Position numbers and translations under genes: made by a program
In this document: positions 43,808 to 54,060 of the stretch, piece by piece
Position numbering within the stretch: the stretch's first letter is position 1
Layout of the letters: the number at the start of each line of letters is the position of its first letter
Source: Rhizobium terricola
GTDB lineage: Bacteria; Pseudomonadota; Alphaproteobacteria; Rhizobiales; Rhizobiaceae
Length of the DNA stretch: 64,000 nt
NCBI RefSeq assembly: GCF_012927355.1
Contig: NZ_JABBGK010000004.1
Coordinates: 206,932-270,931 of the forward strand
Reading direction: 5' to 3'
The notes under the pieces: model-generated
Told to the model about the DNA's origin: nothing
The model's input: the letters and a program-made list of their open reading frames with translations, nothing else
Database searches by the model: none

Positions 43808-45397
43808 ATGAACGATTACACGAAGTACCTTGCAGGTCGTGCGACGTCCGGCGGAATGAACCGCCGCGAGTTCATGGGACGGGCCATGGCGGCCGGCCTG
43901 ACACTGACGGCAGCCAGCAGCCTCTTCGCTGCCAGCGCCTCCGCCGAAGAGCCGAAGCGCGGCGGACATCTGAAGCTCGGTCTGGAAGGTGGCTCGGCCA
44001 CGGACAGCAAGGACCCGGCAAAATTCCTCTCGCAGTTCATGTTCTGCGTCGGCCGTTGCTGGGGCGACATGCTGGTCGAAAGCGACCCGCTGACGGGTGC
44101 GGCCGTGCCGGCACTCGCCGAGAGCTGGGCACCGTCCGCCGATGCGGCCACCTGGACCTTCAAGATCCGCAAGGGCGTCCAGTTCCACGACGGCAAGACC
44201 CTCACCGTCGACGACGTCATCGCCACCCTGAAGCGCCACACCGACGAGAAGTCGGAGTCCGGCGCTCTCGGCGTCATGAAGTCGATCAAGGAAATCAAGA
44301 AGGACGGCGACGACCTCGTGCTCGTGCTGACCGAGGGCAATGCCGACCTGCCGCTGCTGCTGACCGACTACCACCTCGTCATCCAGCCGAACGGCGGCAA
44401 TGACGATCCGCTCGCCTCTATCGGCACCGGCCCCTACAAGCTGACCAGCTTTGAAGCCGGCGTCCGCGCGACGCTCGAAAAGAACCCGAACGACTGGCGC
44501 ACCGACCGCGGCTATGTCGATTCGATCGAGATCATCGGCATGAATGACGCCACCGCCCGCATCGCGGCTCTGTCGTCGGGCCAGGTCCACTTCATCAACC
44601 GCGTCGACCCGAAGACCGTGTCGCTGCTGAAGCGCGCACCGACGGTGGAAATCCTCAACACCTCGGGCCGCGGCCACTACGTCTTCATCATGCATTGCAA
44701 CACCGCACCGTTCGACAACAACGACCTGCGGCTTGCACTCAAGTATGCCATGGATCGCGAGACCATGGTCGAGAAGATCCTCGGCGGCTACGGCAAGGTG
44801 GGCAACGACTTCCCGATCAACAACACCTATGCCCTCTTCCCGGAAGGGATCGAACAGCGCGCCTACGACCCGGACAAGGCATCCTTCCACTTCAAGAAGT
44901 CCGGCCATTCCGGTCCGGTCCTGCTGCGCACCTCGGATGTCGCCTTCCCCGGTGCCGTCGACGCGGCCGTCCTCTACCAGGAAAGCGCCAAGAAGGCCGG
45001 CATCGAGATCGAGGTGAAGCGCGAACCCGGCGACGGCTACTGGTCGAACGTCTGGAACGTGCAGCCCTTCTCCACGTCCTACTGGGGTGGTCGCCCGACC
45101 CAGGACCAGATGTATTCGACGGCCTATCTCTCGACCGCCGACTGGAACGACACCCGCTTCCTCCGTCCGGATTTCGACAAGCTGCTCCTGCAGGCCCGCT
45201 CGGAACTCGACGAGACGAAGCGCAAGGACATGTATCGCGAAATGGCGATGATGGTCCGCGACGAGGGCGGCCTGATCCTGCCGATGTTCAACGATTTCGT
45301 GAATGCCGCGACGAAGAACGTCAAGGGCTACGTCCACGACATCGGCAACGACATGTCGAACGGCTACGTCGCGACCCGCGTCTGGCTCGAAGGCTGA
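43808..45397 (+). CDS. peptide-type ABC substrate-binding protein (Tat-exported)
   Basis: Periplasmic receptor, family 5 (DppA/OppA-type), 529 residues. A twin-arginine signal is seen: MNRREFMGRA (residues 17-26) followed by AGLTLTAASSLFAASASA, cleaved about residue 46. The mature part has the family pattern LAESWAPSADAATWTFKIRKGVQF and FHDGKTLTVDDV. AAGGAA precedes ATG 43808. It opens the importer operon downstream of the carnitine genes with only 118 bases between, so carnitine, gamma-butyrobetaine, an acylcarnitine or a related ester is a likely ligand (inference from context). A hairpin follows the gene. Confidence 0.88.
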   Translation: MNDYTKYLAGRATSGGMNRREFMGRAMAAGLTLTAASSLFAASASAEEPKRGGHLKLGLEGGSATDSKDPAKFLSQFMFCVGRCWGDMLVESDPLTGAAVPALAESWAPSADAATWTFKIRKGVQFHDGKTLTVDDVIATLKRHTDEKSESGALGVMKSIKEIKKDGDDLVLVLTEGNADLPLLLTDYHLVIQPNGGNDDPLASIGTGPYKLTSFEAGVRATLEKNPNDWRTDRGYVDSIEIIGMNDATARIAALSSGQVHFINRVDPKTVSLLKRAPTVEILNTSGRGHYVFIMHCNTAPFDNNDLRLALKYAMDRETMVEKILGGYGKVGNDFPINNTYALFPEGIEQRAYDPDKASFHFKKSGHSGPVLLRTSDVAFPGAVDAAVLYQESAKKAGIEIEVKREPGDGYWSNVWNVQPFSTSYWGGRPTQDQMYSTAYLSTADWNDTRFLRPDFDKLLLQARSELDETKRKDMYREMAMMVRDEGGLILPMFNDFVNAATKNVKGYVHDIGNDMSNGYVATRVWLEG

Positions 45398-45444
45398 TGC
45401 CAGGAAAGCGAACGGTCGCTTCTTGCGGCCGCTCCGGTCAATCA

Positions 45445-45475
45445 ACCCGCGGAGATGGCTCCGCGGGTCTTTCCC
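45445..45475 (+). terminator. stem-loop after the binding-protein gene
   Basis: ACCCGCGGAG (45445-45454) pairs perfectly with CTCCGCGGGT (45459-45468), loop ATGG, followed by CTTTCCC. Located between receptor and permease genes, where such hairpins commonly protect the receptor mRNA and reduce read-through. Confidence 0.6.
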
Positions 45476-45502
45476 GCATTTCTGGACATCGGCAGGCTGA
45501 CC

Positions 45503-46510
45503 ATGACCTCATCGACCGATACCGGTGAACCACCGGCCCGCAAGCTATCGGAGCGATTTCCTCTGCTGACCCTCGTGGTGCAGCGGCTGGCGCTCAGCAT
45601 CCTCCTTCTCCTTGCCGTATCCGTGCTGATCTACGGTGGCGTGGAAGCCCTGCCCGGCGATTTCGCCACAACCTATCTCGGCCAGTCGGCCACGCCCCAG
45701 GCGGTCGCCAACATCCGCTCGCAGCTCGGCCTCGACCAGCCGATCGTCACCCGCTACTTCGCCTGGCTCGGCAATGCCCTGCAGGGAGACTTCGGCACCT
45801 CGTGGGCAAGCCACAACTCCGTCACCGAGCAGATCGGCAAGCGTCTCGGCAATTCACTGTTTCTTGCCGCCTTCGCCGCCACCGTCTCGGTGCCGCTCGC
45901 CGTCATGCTCGGCATGCTCGCCGTTCATTTCCGCAACCGCATGCCGGACCGCATCATCAACGTGATTTCGCTTGCGGCGATCTCCCTGCCGGAGTTCTTC
46001 GTCGGCTACCTGCTGATCCTGTTCTTCGCCATCAACTTCAACCTGGCGACATTTCCCGCCACCGTTCATGACGGCATGGGTTTCCTGGAAAGACTGCAAG
46101 CCATGGCCCTGCCGACGGCCACCCTCGTCCTCGTCGTTCTGGCCCACATGATGCGCATGACGCGTGCGGCAATCCTCTCGGTCATGTCGTCGGCCTACAT
46201 GGAAACCGCCGAACTCAAGGGCCTGCCGGCCTTCCGCGCCATCGTCAGGCATGCAGCGCCGAATGCCATCGCCCCGATCGTCAACGTCGTCGCGCTGAAC
46301 CTCGCCTACCTCGTCGTCGGTGTCGTCGTGGTCGAGGTGGTGTTCGTCTATCCCGGCATGGGCCAGTACATGGTCGATGCGGTGACAGTGCGCGACATGC
46401 CGGTGGTCCAGGCCTGCGGCCTGATCTTCGCCGCCGTCTACATCTTCCTCAACATGCTGGCCGACATCATCGCGATCGTCGCCAATCCGAGACTGAGGCA
46501 TCCGCGATGA
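45503..46510 (+). CDS. peptide-type ABC permease (DppB-like)
   Basis: Inner-membrane permease, 335 residues. First helix near residues 30-50 (LALSILLLLAVSVLIYGG), long periplasmic loop with LGLDQPIVTRYFAWLGNALQGDFGTS, and the typical MTRAAILSVMSSAYMETAEL before the EAA loop (KGLPAFRAIVRHAAPN). The C-terminus NPRLRHPR is standard. Start ATG 45503 is chosen over an upstream in-frame ATG that falls in the hairpin at 45445-45468. Overlaps the next permease by 4 bases. Confidence 0.9.
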   Translation: MTSSTDTGEPPARKLSERFPLLTLVVQRLALSILLLLAVSVLIYGGVEALPGDFATTYLGQSATPQAVANIRSQLGLDQPIVTRYFAWLGNALQGDFGTSWASHNSVTEQIGKRLGNSLFLAAFAATVSVPLAVMLGMLAVHFRNRMPDRIINVISLAAISLPEFFVGYLLILFFAINFNLATFPATVHDGMGFLERLQAMALPTATLVLVVLAHMMRMTRAAILSVMSSAYMETAELKGLPAFRAIVRHAAPNAIAPIVNVVALNLAYLVVGVVVVEVVFVYPGMGQYMVDAVTVRDMPVVQACGLIFAAVYIFLNMLADIIAIVANPRLRHPR

Positions 46511-47334
46511 GATTGAGAGACATCCCCCTTAGCGCCTGGATCGGCATTCTCGGCATCATGATCGCCTTCATCTGCGCCGTCTTTGCCCCGTTCATCGCCC
46601 CTTACGGCGAACGCGAGGTCGTCGCCGGCGTCTGGGAACCGATGGGTGCGCCCTACCTGCTCGGCACCGACAATCTCGGCCGTGATCTGCTCTCGCGCAT
46701 GATCTACGGTGCGCGCACGACGCTCTTCGTCGCGCTCGCGGCCACCGTCATCTCGTTCTCGCTCGGCATCTTCCTGAGCTTCACCGCCGCGGTGTCCCGC
46801 GGCCCGCTCGATCAGGTCCTGTCGCGCTTCAACGACCTGATGATGTCGATCCCGACGCTGATCTTCGCGCTCGTGGTGCTCGCCGTTCTGCCGCAGAATC
46901 TCTTCGTCCTCATCATGGTCATGGCCATCCTCGACTCGACCCGCGTCTACCGCCTCGGCCGCGCGGTCGCGCTCGACGTCGCCGTGATGGAATTCGTCGA
47001 GGCCGCCAGACTGCGTGGCGAGGGCAAGATGTGGATCATCTTCCGTGAGATCCTGCCCAACACGCTCTCGCCGCTGCTCGCCGAATTCGGTCTGCGCTTC
47101 GCCTTCTCGATCCTGTTCCTCTCGACGCTTTCCTTTCTCGGTCTCGGCATCCAGCCGCCGGCCGCCGACTGGGGCGGCATGGTCAAGGACAACAAGGACG
47201 GCATCATCTTCGGTATTTCCGCAGCCCTGGTCCCCGGCTCGGCGATTGCCGCGCTCGCCGTCTGCGTCAATCTCGTGGTCGACTGGCTGCTCAAGCGAAC
47301 CTCTAGCCTGAAGGGAGGGCGAGGCGATGCCTGA
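46507..47334 (+). CDS. peptide-type ABC permease (DppC-like)
   Basis: Inner-membrane permease, 275 residues. Short N-terminal tail, first helix GILGIMIAFICAVFAPFIAP, then LGTDNLGRDLLSRMIYGART, the hallmark periplasmic segment. EAA loop: AARLRGEGKMWIIFREILPN; then FLGLGIQPPAADWGGMVKD. Start overlaps the preceding stop (ATGA) and the end overlaps the ATPase start by 8 bases. Forms the channel with the DppB-like partner. Confidence 0.92.
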   Translation: MRLRDIPLSAWIGILGIMIAFICAVFAPFIAPYGEREVVAGVWEPMGAPYLLGTDNLGRDLLSRMIYGARTTLFVALAATVISFSLGIFLSFTAAVSRGPLDQVLSRFNDLMMSIPTLIFALVVLAVLPQNLFVLIMVMAILDSTRVYRLGRAVALDVAVMEFVEAARLRGEGKMWIIFREILPNTLSPLLAEFGLRFAFSILFLSTLSFLGLGIQPPAADWGGMVKDNKDGIIFGISAALVPGSAIAALAVCVNLVVDWLLKRTSSLKGGRGDA

Positions 47335-48958
47335 GCTGCTTTCCGTCCGTAATCTCAAGATCGAGGCGACCGCCTATCCGCCCGGCGAGCCGCCGAAGGA
47401 CATCACCATCGTCGAGGGCGTCTCCTTCGACCTGACCAAGGGCCGCGTTCTCGGCCTGATCGGCGAATCCGGCGCCGGCAAGTCGACGATCGGCCTCTCT
47501 GCCCTCGCCTATGGTCGCGGCGGTGTCCGCATCACCGGCGGCGAAGTGCTGCTCGACGGCGAGAACATCCTGGCCCTCGGCAAGGGTGGCATCCGCAAGG
47601 TGCGCGGCGCCCGCGTCTGCTACGTCGCGCAGTCGGCGGCAGCCGCCTTCAATCCGGCCCACAAGCTCGGCGACCAGGTGATCGAGGCAAGCCTCACCCA
47701 CAGGCTGATGACCGTCGAGGAGGCCCGCAAGCGCGCCGTCTACCTCTTCGGCGTGCTCGGCCTGCCCGACCCCGAAAACTTCGGCAACCGCTATCCCCAC
47801 CAGGTATCCGGCGGCCAGCTGCAGCGTGCCATGACCGCCATGGCGCTCTGCCCGTATCCCGAACTGATCGTCTTCGACGAGCCGACCACAGCACTCGACG
47901 TGACGACCCAGATCGACGTCCTGGCCGCCATCAAGCACGCGATCGAGGAGACTCACACCGCCGCCCTCTACATCACTCACGACCTTGCCGTCGTCGCCCA
48001 GATCTCCGACGACATCATGGTGCTGCGTCACGGCCGGACGGTAGAATACGGCACCGCCCGGCAGATCATCGAGGCGCCTGCTCAGGATTATACCCGCGCC
48101 CTCGTCAACGTCCGGCAGACCAAGAAGGACGAGGCGGCGGACCAGACGGGCGCCCAGCTCCAGATCGAACATGTCACCGCCGGCTACTCAAACGGCTTCA
48201 AGGTCCTGCATGATGTCAGCCTGCACCTGCCGAAAGGCCAGACACTCGCCGTCGTCGGCGAGAGCGGATCCGGCAAGTCGACGCTCGCCCGCGTCATCAC
48301 CGGCCTTCTGCCGCCCCTGTCGGGCAGCGTCACCTTTGATGGCAAGGTACTGACGCCGGCCCTGAAGAACCGCAGCCGCGACGATCTCCGGCGCATCCAG
48401 CTGATCTATCAGATGGCCGACACGGCGATGAACCCGCGCCAGACGGTACGCGACATCATCGGCAGGCCGCTGACCTTCTATTACGGCCTGCACGGGGCCG
48501 AGAAGACCGCCCGCGTCAAGGAACTGCTGGAACAGATCGAGATGGGCTCCGGCTTCGTGGACCGTTATCCGGCCGAGCTTTCCGGCGGCCAGAAGCAGCG
48601 TGTCGCGATCGCCAGGGCGCTTGCCGCCAAACCGGAACTGATCCTCTGCGACGAACCGACCTCGGCGCTCGATCCACTGGTCGCCGAAGGCATCCTCAGC
48701 CTGCTGATGCGCCTGCAGGCCGAAACCCATGTATCCTACATGTTCATCACCCATGACATCGCCATCGTCCGCGCCATCGCCGATTCGGTCGCCGTCATGC
48801 ATCGCGGCCGGCTGGTGCGCTTCGGACCGAAGTCCAAGGTGCTGGAGCCGCCCTTCGACGACTACACCGACCTCCTGCTCAAGTCGGTCCCGGAAATGGA
48901 GATCGGCTGGCTGGAAAAGGCGCTGGCGACCCGCAAGATGGCAAGCGCCGGCAACTGA
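47327..48958 (+). CDS. fused double ATPase of the second peptide-type importer
   Basis: Energy-coupling protein, 543 residues, two ABC domains in one chain. Domain 1: Walker A GESGAGKST (about 46-54), signature VSGGQLQRA, Walker B LIVFDEP. Domain 2 (from about 280): GESGSGKST, LSGGQKQRV, LILCDEP. D-loops ALDV and ALDP and H-loops (ITHDLAVV, ITHDIAIV) are intact. The first signature, VSGGQLQRAM, differs from the usual SGGQRQRV, so the two ATPase sites are probably unequal. Same fused architecture as at 1785-3404 but clearly a different paralogue. Confidence 0.94.
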   Translation: MPELLSVRNLKIEATAYPPGEPPKDITIVEGVSFDLTKGRVLGLIGESGAGKSTIGLSALAYGRGGVRITGGEVLLDGENILALGKGGIRKVRGARVCYVAQSAAAAFNPAHKLGDQVIEASLTHRLMTVEEARKRAVYLFGVLGLPDPENFGNRYPHQVSGGQLQRAMTAMALCPYPELIVFDEPTTALDVTTQIDVLAAIKHAIEETHTAALYITHDLAVVAQISDDIMVLRHGRTVEYGTARQIIEAPAQDYTRALVNVRQTKKDEAADQTGAQLQIEHVTAGYSNGFKVLHDVSLHLPKGQTLAVVGESGSGKSTLARVITGLLPPLSGSVTFDGKVLTPALKNRSRDDLRRIQLIYQMADTAMNPRQTVRDIIGRPLTFYYGLHGAEKTARVKELLEQIEMGSGFVDRYPAELSGGQKQRVAIARALAAKPELILCDEPTSALDPLVAEGILSLLMRLQAETHVSYMFITHDIAIVRAIADSVAVMHRGRLVRFGPKSKVLEPPFDDYTDLLLKSVPEMEIGWLEKALATRKMASAGN

Positions 48959-48972
48959 CGCACTGTCCCAAG

Positions 48973-49108
48973 ACCCCCTCTGGCCTGCTGGCCATCTCCC
49001 CCACAAGGGGGGAGAGAACATGCGGCAAGCCCACGGTTCCGTCACCAACGGCGCGGCCGGGGTTAAGCCCTCCTCCTTGTGGGGAGGGTTTGGGAGGGGC
49101 GACACCAC
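48973..49108. repeat. palindromic intergenic repeat element (Rhizobiaceae type)
   Basis: Two related hairpins: TCTCCCCC (48995-49002) with GGGGGAGA (49008-49015), loop ACAAG; and CCCTCCTC (49068-49075) with GGGGAGGG (49081-49088), loop CTTGT. The second looks like an inverted relative of the first. A smaller palindrome TGGCC/GGCCA lies at 48981-48994. Elements of this composition are scattered in intergenic DNA of Rhizobium and relatives (mosaic elements of the RIME kind); the exact class was not verified. It sits between the importer ATPase gene and the hydrolase gene. Confidence 0.7.
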
Positions 49109-49138
49109 GAACTCGAATTCATCATCTGAAGGCACAGC

Positions 49139-51136
49139 ATGTCCCCTCGCTCCCACACCGTCATTGAAAACGAATGGATCATCCTTGCCGATGGCACGCG
49201 GCTGGCCGCCCGCATCTGGATGCCGGAGGGCGCCGAGGCCGATCCGGTCCCGGCGGTGTTCGAGTTCCTGCCCTATCGCAAGCGCGACGGGACCTGCATG
49301 CGCGACGAAAGCACCTATCCGCATTTCGCCGCCGCCGGCATTGCCGGCGTGCGCGTCGACATCCGCGGTTCGGGCGAATCCGACGGAGTGATCGACGGCG
49401 AATACACGCCCCTGGAACTGGCGAATGCCTGCGAGCTGATTGCCTGGATCGCCGCGCAGCCCTGGTCGAACGGCAATGTCGGCATGATGGGGATCTCCTG
49501 GGGCGGCTTCAACTCGCTGCAGGTCGCGGCGATGAACCCGCCTGCGCTGAAGGCCGTCATCTCGATTGCCTCCACCACCGACCGCTACAACGACGACATC
49601 CATTACAAGGACGGTTGCCAGCTCTACGCCCAGCTCTCCTGGGCCGCGACCATGCAGGGCTACCAGTCGCGCTCGCCCGATCCGGAACTGGTCGGTGAGC
49701 GATGGAAGGACATGTGGCTCGAGCGGCTCGAAAACGAACCCTTCTTCATGGAGGAATGGCTGTCCCACCAGCGCCGCGATGCTTTCTGGGAGCACGGCTC
49801 GATCGCCGAGGACTTTTCCGCCTTCAGGATCCCGGCCCTTGTCATCGCCGGCTGGGCCGACGGATATCGCAACACGCCACTGAAGGCGGTCGAGGGCATC
49901 GGCGCCCATGCCAAGGCGCTGATTGGCCCTTGGGTCCACAAATATCCGCACTTTGCCTGGCCAAAGCCGCGCGCCGACTTCATCGGCGAAGCGATCGCCT
50001 TCTGGAACCGGCACCTGCGCGGCGAAAAGAACGGCACCGACGCGACGCCGCAGGTGCGCGCCTATATCCTCGACGCGATCCGCCCTGCCCCGCGCCGCGA
50101 TTTCGACCCCGGCCGCTGGGTGGCGAAGCATGCCTGGGAAACGCCCCAGATGCAGACGTTCGGCATCGACGCAAGCGACCGGCTGGCCACCGCCGCGCCG
50201 TCCGCCAGCGCGGCGCGCGACGTTTTCCTCCGCTCGCCGCTCGATCTCGGCACCGCCTCGGGCGAATGGTTCACGCTGAAGCCGGATGCCGAGCTTGCCG
50301 CCGACCAGCGCTTCGAAGACGGCGGCTCGCTCTGCTTCGACAGCGAACCCCTGGCCGAAGACATCGACTACCTCGGTCGTCCGGTCGTCCGCTTTGAGGT
50401 ATCCTGCGATGACGACTGGGCCAATCTCTGCGCGCGCATCTGCGACGTCCATCCGGACGGCACCAGCTATCGCGTATCCTTCGGCGTACTGAACCTTGCC
50501 CATCGCAACGGCAATGCCGACCCGACACCCATGCCCCATGCAGAGAAGGTCGAGGTGACCCTGGTGCTGGACGCCTGCGGCTATCGCTTCCGCGCCGGCC
50601 ACCGGATCCGGCTTGCACTTTCGACCAGCTACTGGCCGATGATCCTGCCGCCGCCCACCGATCCGGGCGTCACCATCGACAAGGCAGGTCTCGTGCTGGA
50701 GATGCCGCTGCTCGGCGAGCATCGAGACATCTCCGTTCCGGAGCCTTCGGATCCAGATCCGTTGCCCACCTATGTCACCCATGCCGAAGGCGATAGCTTG
50801 CGCGAGGTGACACGCGACATCACCAATCACCTGACGACCTATCACATCCTCGACGACACCGGGCTCACCGAGCACCCCGACACCGGGCTTGCCACCCGGC
50901 AGGTCCGCGAGGAATTCTGGTCGATCGCGCCCGACGATCCACTCTCGATGACTGGCACGGCAATCTGGACCTGCGACATGGCCCGCCCCGGCTTCGAGGT
51001 ACGGACGGTCGCCACCACCTCGATGTCCTGCACCGAAACCGAGTGGCTGATCGCCATCGAGGTCGAGGCCTATGACGGCGACGAGCTGATCTTCGAACGC
51101 CATGAGGAAACCGTGATCCCGCGCGACTTCCAGTAG
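49139..51136 (+). CDS. CocE/NonD family (X-Pro dipeptidyl-peptidase S15-like) hydrolase
   Basis: Serine hydrolase of the CocE/S15 family, 665 residues. Alpha/beta-hydrolase domain (about 15-330) with nucleophile elbow GISWGG (about residues 120-125), acid residue in GWADGYRN and histidine in [15 protein letters not shown]-terminal jelly-roll domain (from about 350; [29 protein letters not shown]) is typical. No signal peptide. In relatives this fold cleaves acyl esters (cocaine esterase), beta-lactam esters or Xaa-Pro peptides. Placed between a putative carnitine/betaine importer and a dehydrogenase, it could hydrolyse an imported acylcarnitine or choline-type ester (inference). Confidence 0.88.
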   Translation: MSPRSHTVIENEWIILADGTRLAARIWMPEGAEADPVPAVFEFLPYRKRDGTCMRDESTYPHFAAAGIAGVRVDIRGSGESDGVIDGEYTPLELANACELIAWIAAQPWSNGNVGMMGISWGGFNSLQVAAMNPPALKAVISIASTTDRYNDDIHYKDGCQLYAQLSWAATMQGYQSRSPDPELVGERWKDMWLERLENEPFFMEEWLSHQRRDAFWEHGSIAEDFSAFRIPALVIAGWADGYRNTPLKAVEGIGAHAKALIGPWVHKYPHFAWPKPRADFIGEAIAFWNRHLRGEKNGTDATPQVRAYILDAIRPAPRRDFDPGRWVAKHAWETPQMQTFGIDASDRLATAAPSASAARDVFLRSPLDLGTASGEWFTLKPDAELAADQRFEDGGSLCFDSEPLAEDIDYLGRPVVRFEVSCDDDWANLCARICDVHPDGTSYRVSFGVLNLAHRNGNADPTPMPHAEKVEVTLVLDACGYRFRAGHRIRLALSTSYWPMILPPPTDPGVTIDKAGLVLEMPLLGEHRDISVPEPSDPDPLPTYVTHAEGDSLREVTRDITNHLTTYHILDDTGLTEHPDTGLATRQVREEFWSIAPDDPLSMTGTAIWTCDMARPGFEVRTVATTSMSCTETEWLIAIEVEAYDGDELIFERHEETVIPRDFQ

Positions 51137-51194
51137 TCCGTATTTCGGGCTATCGCTTCGTCGACGATTTGAAACGGACAACAAGGATGAAGCC

Positions 51195-52238
51195 ATGAAG
51201 GCGATGCTTTATGAGCGGTTCGGCGAAGCACCCGAGATCGTGGAGGTTCCGGATGCCGCACCGCCGGAGGAGGGCGTCGTCGTCAAGATCACGGCGACCG
51301 GCCTGTGCCGGTCGGATTGGCATGGCTGGATGGGGCATGACAGCGACATCCGTCTGCCGCATGTTCCCGGCCACGAATTCGCCGGCGAGATCGTGGCGCT
51401 CGGTAAGTCCGTGCGCGGCTTTGCGGTCGGCGACCGTGTCACTGTTCCCTTCGTCTCGGGCTGCGGCCATTGCGTCGAATGCCGGTCCGGCAACCAGCAG
51501 GTTTGCGAGGAACAGTTCCAGCCCGGCTTCACCCATTGGGGTTCGTTTGCCGAATATGTCGCGCTCGACTATGCGAGCCACAATCTGGTGAAGCTGCCCG
51601 ATGCGATCGACGATGCCACCGCCGCCAGCCTCGGCTGCCGCTTCGCCACATCGTTCCGCGCCGTGGTCGATCAGGGACGCCTGAAGGGTGGCGAGTGGCT
51701 GGCCGTGCACGGCTGCGGTGGTGTCGGCCTTTCCGCCATCATGATCGGCAAGGCACTTGGCGCGAATGTGGTCGCGATCGACATCGCCGAAGACAAGCTG
51801 GCGCTTGCACGCTCACTCGGCGCCTCGGTCACGATCAATGCCTCAGTGGAGACCGATGTCGTCTCGGCGGTCCGCGACGCCACCGGCGGCGGAGTGCATG
51901 TCTCGGTCGACGCGCTCGGCCATCCCTCTACCTGCTGCCATTCGGTGCTCAACCTGCGGCGCCGCGGCCGACACGTCCAGGTAGGCCTGTTGCTCGGGGC
52001 ACATTCGACGCCCGAAGTCCCGATGGCCCGCGTCATCGCCCATGAATTGGAGATCTACGGCAGCCACGGCATGCAGGCTTGGCGCTATGACGCCATGCTC
52101 GACATGATTGCCGCCGGAACCCTTAGGCCGCAGCAGTTGATCGGCCGCCACATTTCCCTCACTGAGGCGGTGCCAGCGCTGATGGAGATGGACCGTTTCG
52201 CCGAAAACGGGATCACGATCATCGACAGTTTCAAATAG
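51195..52238 (+). CDS. zinc-dependent alcohol dehydrogenase
   Basis: Medium-chain dehydrogenase, 347 residues. Catalytic zinc: GLCRSDWH (about residue 37) and GHE (about 61-63). Structural zinc lobe: [15 protein letters not shown]. Coenzyme motif [12 protein letters not shown] (about 174-185) followed by an acidic residue in [11 protein letters not shown], favouring NAD. AAGGATGAAGCC precedes ATG 51195. It closes the carnitine-importer region, 58 bases after the hydrolase. It could oxidise an alcohol released by that esterase; substrate unknown. Confidence 0.88.
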   Translation: MKAMLYERFGEAPEIVEVPDAAPPEEGVVVKITATGLCRSDWHGWMGHDSDIRLPHVPGHEFAGEIVALGKSVRGFAVGDRVTVPFVSGCGHCVECRSGNQQVCEEQFQPGFTHWGSFAEYVALDYASHNLVKLPDAIDDATAASLGCRFATSFRAVVDQGRLKGGEWLAVHGCGGVGLSAIMIGKALGANVVAIDIAEDKLALARSLGASVTINASVETDVVSAVRDATGGGVHVSVDALGHPSTCCHSVLNLRRRGRHVQVGLLLGAHSTPEVPMARVIAHELEIYGSHGMQAWRYDAMLDMIAAGTLRPQQLIGRHISLTEAVPALMEMDRFAENGITIIDSFK

Positions 52239-52329
52239 AACCATACGTTTGGCTTTATTAGCCTTAACGGAAAATTGGTGATACCCAAGTAGAAAAGACT
52301 CTACGTTTTCCTCCCGCGAAGAGTCCTAC

Positions 52330-54042
52330 ATGCCCACTATGCCCTTCGGTCTCGGCGACGATTCGAGACTTGTCGTCGACGCCCTCAGCCGGTCGCTCGC
52401 GATCATCGAGTTCGATCTCCAGGGCAACATCCTCGCGGCCAACGAGAACTTCTGCCGGGCAGTTGGCTACAGTCCGGCCGAGATTGTCGGCAAGCACCAC
52501 CGCATCTTCGTCGATCAGGCTGAGGCTGCGTCCCCCGCTTACCGGGAGTTCTGGAAAGGGCTCGCTGCGGGAAAATTCGATCAGGGGCAATACAAACGCT
52601 TCGGCAAGGGCGGTCGCGCCATCTGGATCGAAGCCAGCTACAATCCGGTCCTGAGACGCGGCAAGCCCGTCAAGGTCGTCAAGATCGCGACTGACATCAC
52701 GGCCGAAAAGCTCCAGTCGCTCGACAGCAACGGCAAGATCGAGGCCCTGACGCGCTCTCAGGCCGTCATTGAGTTCTCGCCGAAGGGCGAGATCCTGACG
52801 GCCAACGAGAACTTCCTGAAAACCCTCGGCTACAGCCTGAACGAAATCGTCGGACAGCATCATTCGATGTTTTGCGAAAAGGACTACGTCGCCGCCGCCG
52901 AATATCGCGCCTTCTGGCCGAGCCTGGCTGCCGGAGAATTTTATGCCGGCCAGTTCACCCGCGTCGCCAAGTCCGGCGAGAAGGTGCATATCCAGGCAAC
53001 CTACAATCCGATCCTCGACGAGACCGGCAAGGTCTGGAAGGTCGTCAAGTTCGCAACCGATGTGAGCGGCCGGGTTCGCGCCATGAATGAACTGGCTGCC
53101 GGTCTCCACCGTCTTGCCGACTGCAACATCCGCTTCACGATGGACACGCCCTTCGAGAAGGAATTCGAACACCTTCGCCACGACTTCAACACCTCGATCG
53201 GACGCTTTCAGGAAACGCTGGTCGAGGTTCTCGCGGAAACCTCGGCGCTCAATTCCAACAGCGCCCGCATGCAGGGCGGATCGGAAGAACTCGCAAAACG
53301 CTCCGAACAGCAGGCCGTGTCGCTCGAACAGACTTCGGCCGCGCTGACGCAGATCACCGAGACCATCAAGGACTCGACCGTGCGCACCAACGACACCCGC
53401 GCGCTCGTGCAGGACGCCCGCAAGGCGGCCATGGAGTCGGTCGAGGTGGTCAATGCTACGGTCGCCGCCATGGGTCGCATCGAAGGCGCATCGAAGGAGA
53501 TCTCGAACATCATCGACGTGATCGATGAAATCGCCTTCCAGACCAACCTGCTGGCCCTCAACGCAGGCGTCGAAGCGGCCCGCGCCGGCGAGAGCGGCAA
53601 GGGTTTTGCCGTCGTCGCCCAGGAAGTCAGAGAGCTCGCCCAACGCTCGGCAAAGGCTGCGAAGGAAATCGCCGACCTGATCTCGAATTCGACCGCCGAG
53701 GTCAAGGAAGGCGTGCGCCTTGTCGCCGACACCGGTGATTCACTCAACCGGATCGAGACCTTCGTCCATTCGATCGACGTCAATGTCGAGGCGATCGCCA
53801 ATGCAGCAGCAGAACAGTCGCTGCGCCTGTCGGAGATCAACGCCGCGGTCAATTCGCTCGATCAGATGACGCAGCAGAACAGCGCCATGGTCGGCGGAAT
53901 GAACTCGATCAGCCAGGCGCTCGCCGGCGGCGCCGCGAAACTCGTCGAACTCGTCGACCGCTTCAAGCTGAACCGTCGCAAGGCCATCCGCGAAGCGGGT
54001 TCTGCCGAAGCCGCAACCCACACGCATCGCCGCGTCGCCTGA
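52330..54042 (+). CDS. soluble double-PAS methyl-accepting chemotaxis protein
   Basis: Cytoplasmic chemoreceptor, 570 residues, with no transmembrane helix. Two tandem PAS domains of about 120 residues each (about 15-135 and 137-257) share the same pattern ([19 protein letters not shown] and [19 protein letters not shown]), so they arose by duplication. A HAMP-like linker follows ([15 protein letters not shown], about 258-310), then the MCP signalling region with the tip [20 protein letters not shown] (about 400-420). There is no C-terminal CheR/CheB tether. Similar proteins sense redox or energy state through PAS-bound FAD or heme; the ligand is not visible here. Monocistronic; the esterase gene converges. 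Confidence 0.92.
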   Translation: MPTMPFGLGDDSRLVVDALSRSLAIIEFDLQGNILAANENFCRAVGYSPAEIVGKHHRIFVDQAEAASPAYREFWKGLAAGKFDQGQYKRFGKGGRAIWIEASYNPVLRRGKPVKVVKIATDITAEKLQSLDSNGKIEALTRSQAVIEFSPKGEILTANENFLKTLGYSLNEIVGQHHSMFCEKDYVAAAEYRAFWPSLAAGEFYAGQFTRVAKSGEKVHIQATYNPILDETGKVWKVVKFATDVSGRVRAMNELAAGLHRLADCNIRFTMDTPFEKEFEHLRHDFNTSIGRFQETLVEVLAETSALNSNSARMQGGSEELAKRSEQQAVSLEQTSAALTQITETIKDSTVRTNDTRALVQDARKAAMESVEVVNATVAAMGRIEGASKEISNIIDVIDEIAFQTNLLALNAGVEAARAGESGKGFAVVAQEVRELAQRSAKAAKEIADLISNSTAEVKEGVRLVADTGDSLNRIETFVHSIDVNVEAIANAAAEQSLRLSEINAAVNSLDQMTQQNSAMVGGMNSISQALAGGAAKLVELVDRFKLNRRKAIREAGSAEAATHTHRRVA

Positions 54043-54043
54043 C

Positions 54044-54058
54044 GGCGGGGCTGCCGCC
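54044..54058. terminator. short hairpin between converging genes
   Basis: GGCGG (54044-54048) and CCGCC (54054-54058) flank GGCTG. It is a weak but suitably placed bidirectional terminator between the chemoreceptor and esterase genes; no T-run. Confidence 0.35.
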
Positions 54059-54060
54059 CC

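Noticed and set aside
48188..51196. 1000-codon minus-strand frame opposite the ATPase and CocE genes
   Set aside because: Spans two plus-strand genes and the intergenic repeat; its translation of the repeat gives the well-known spurious proline-rich text seen whenever such elements are translated.
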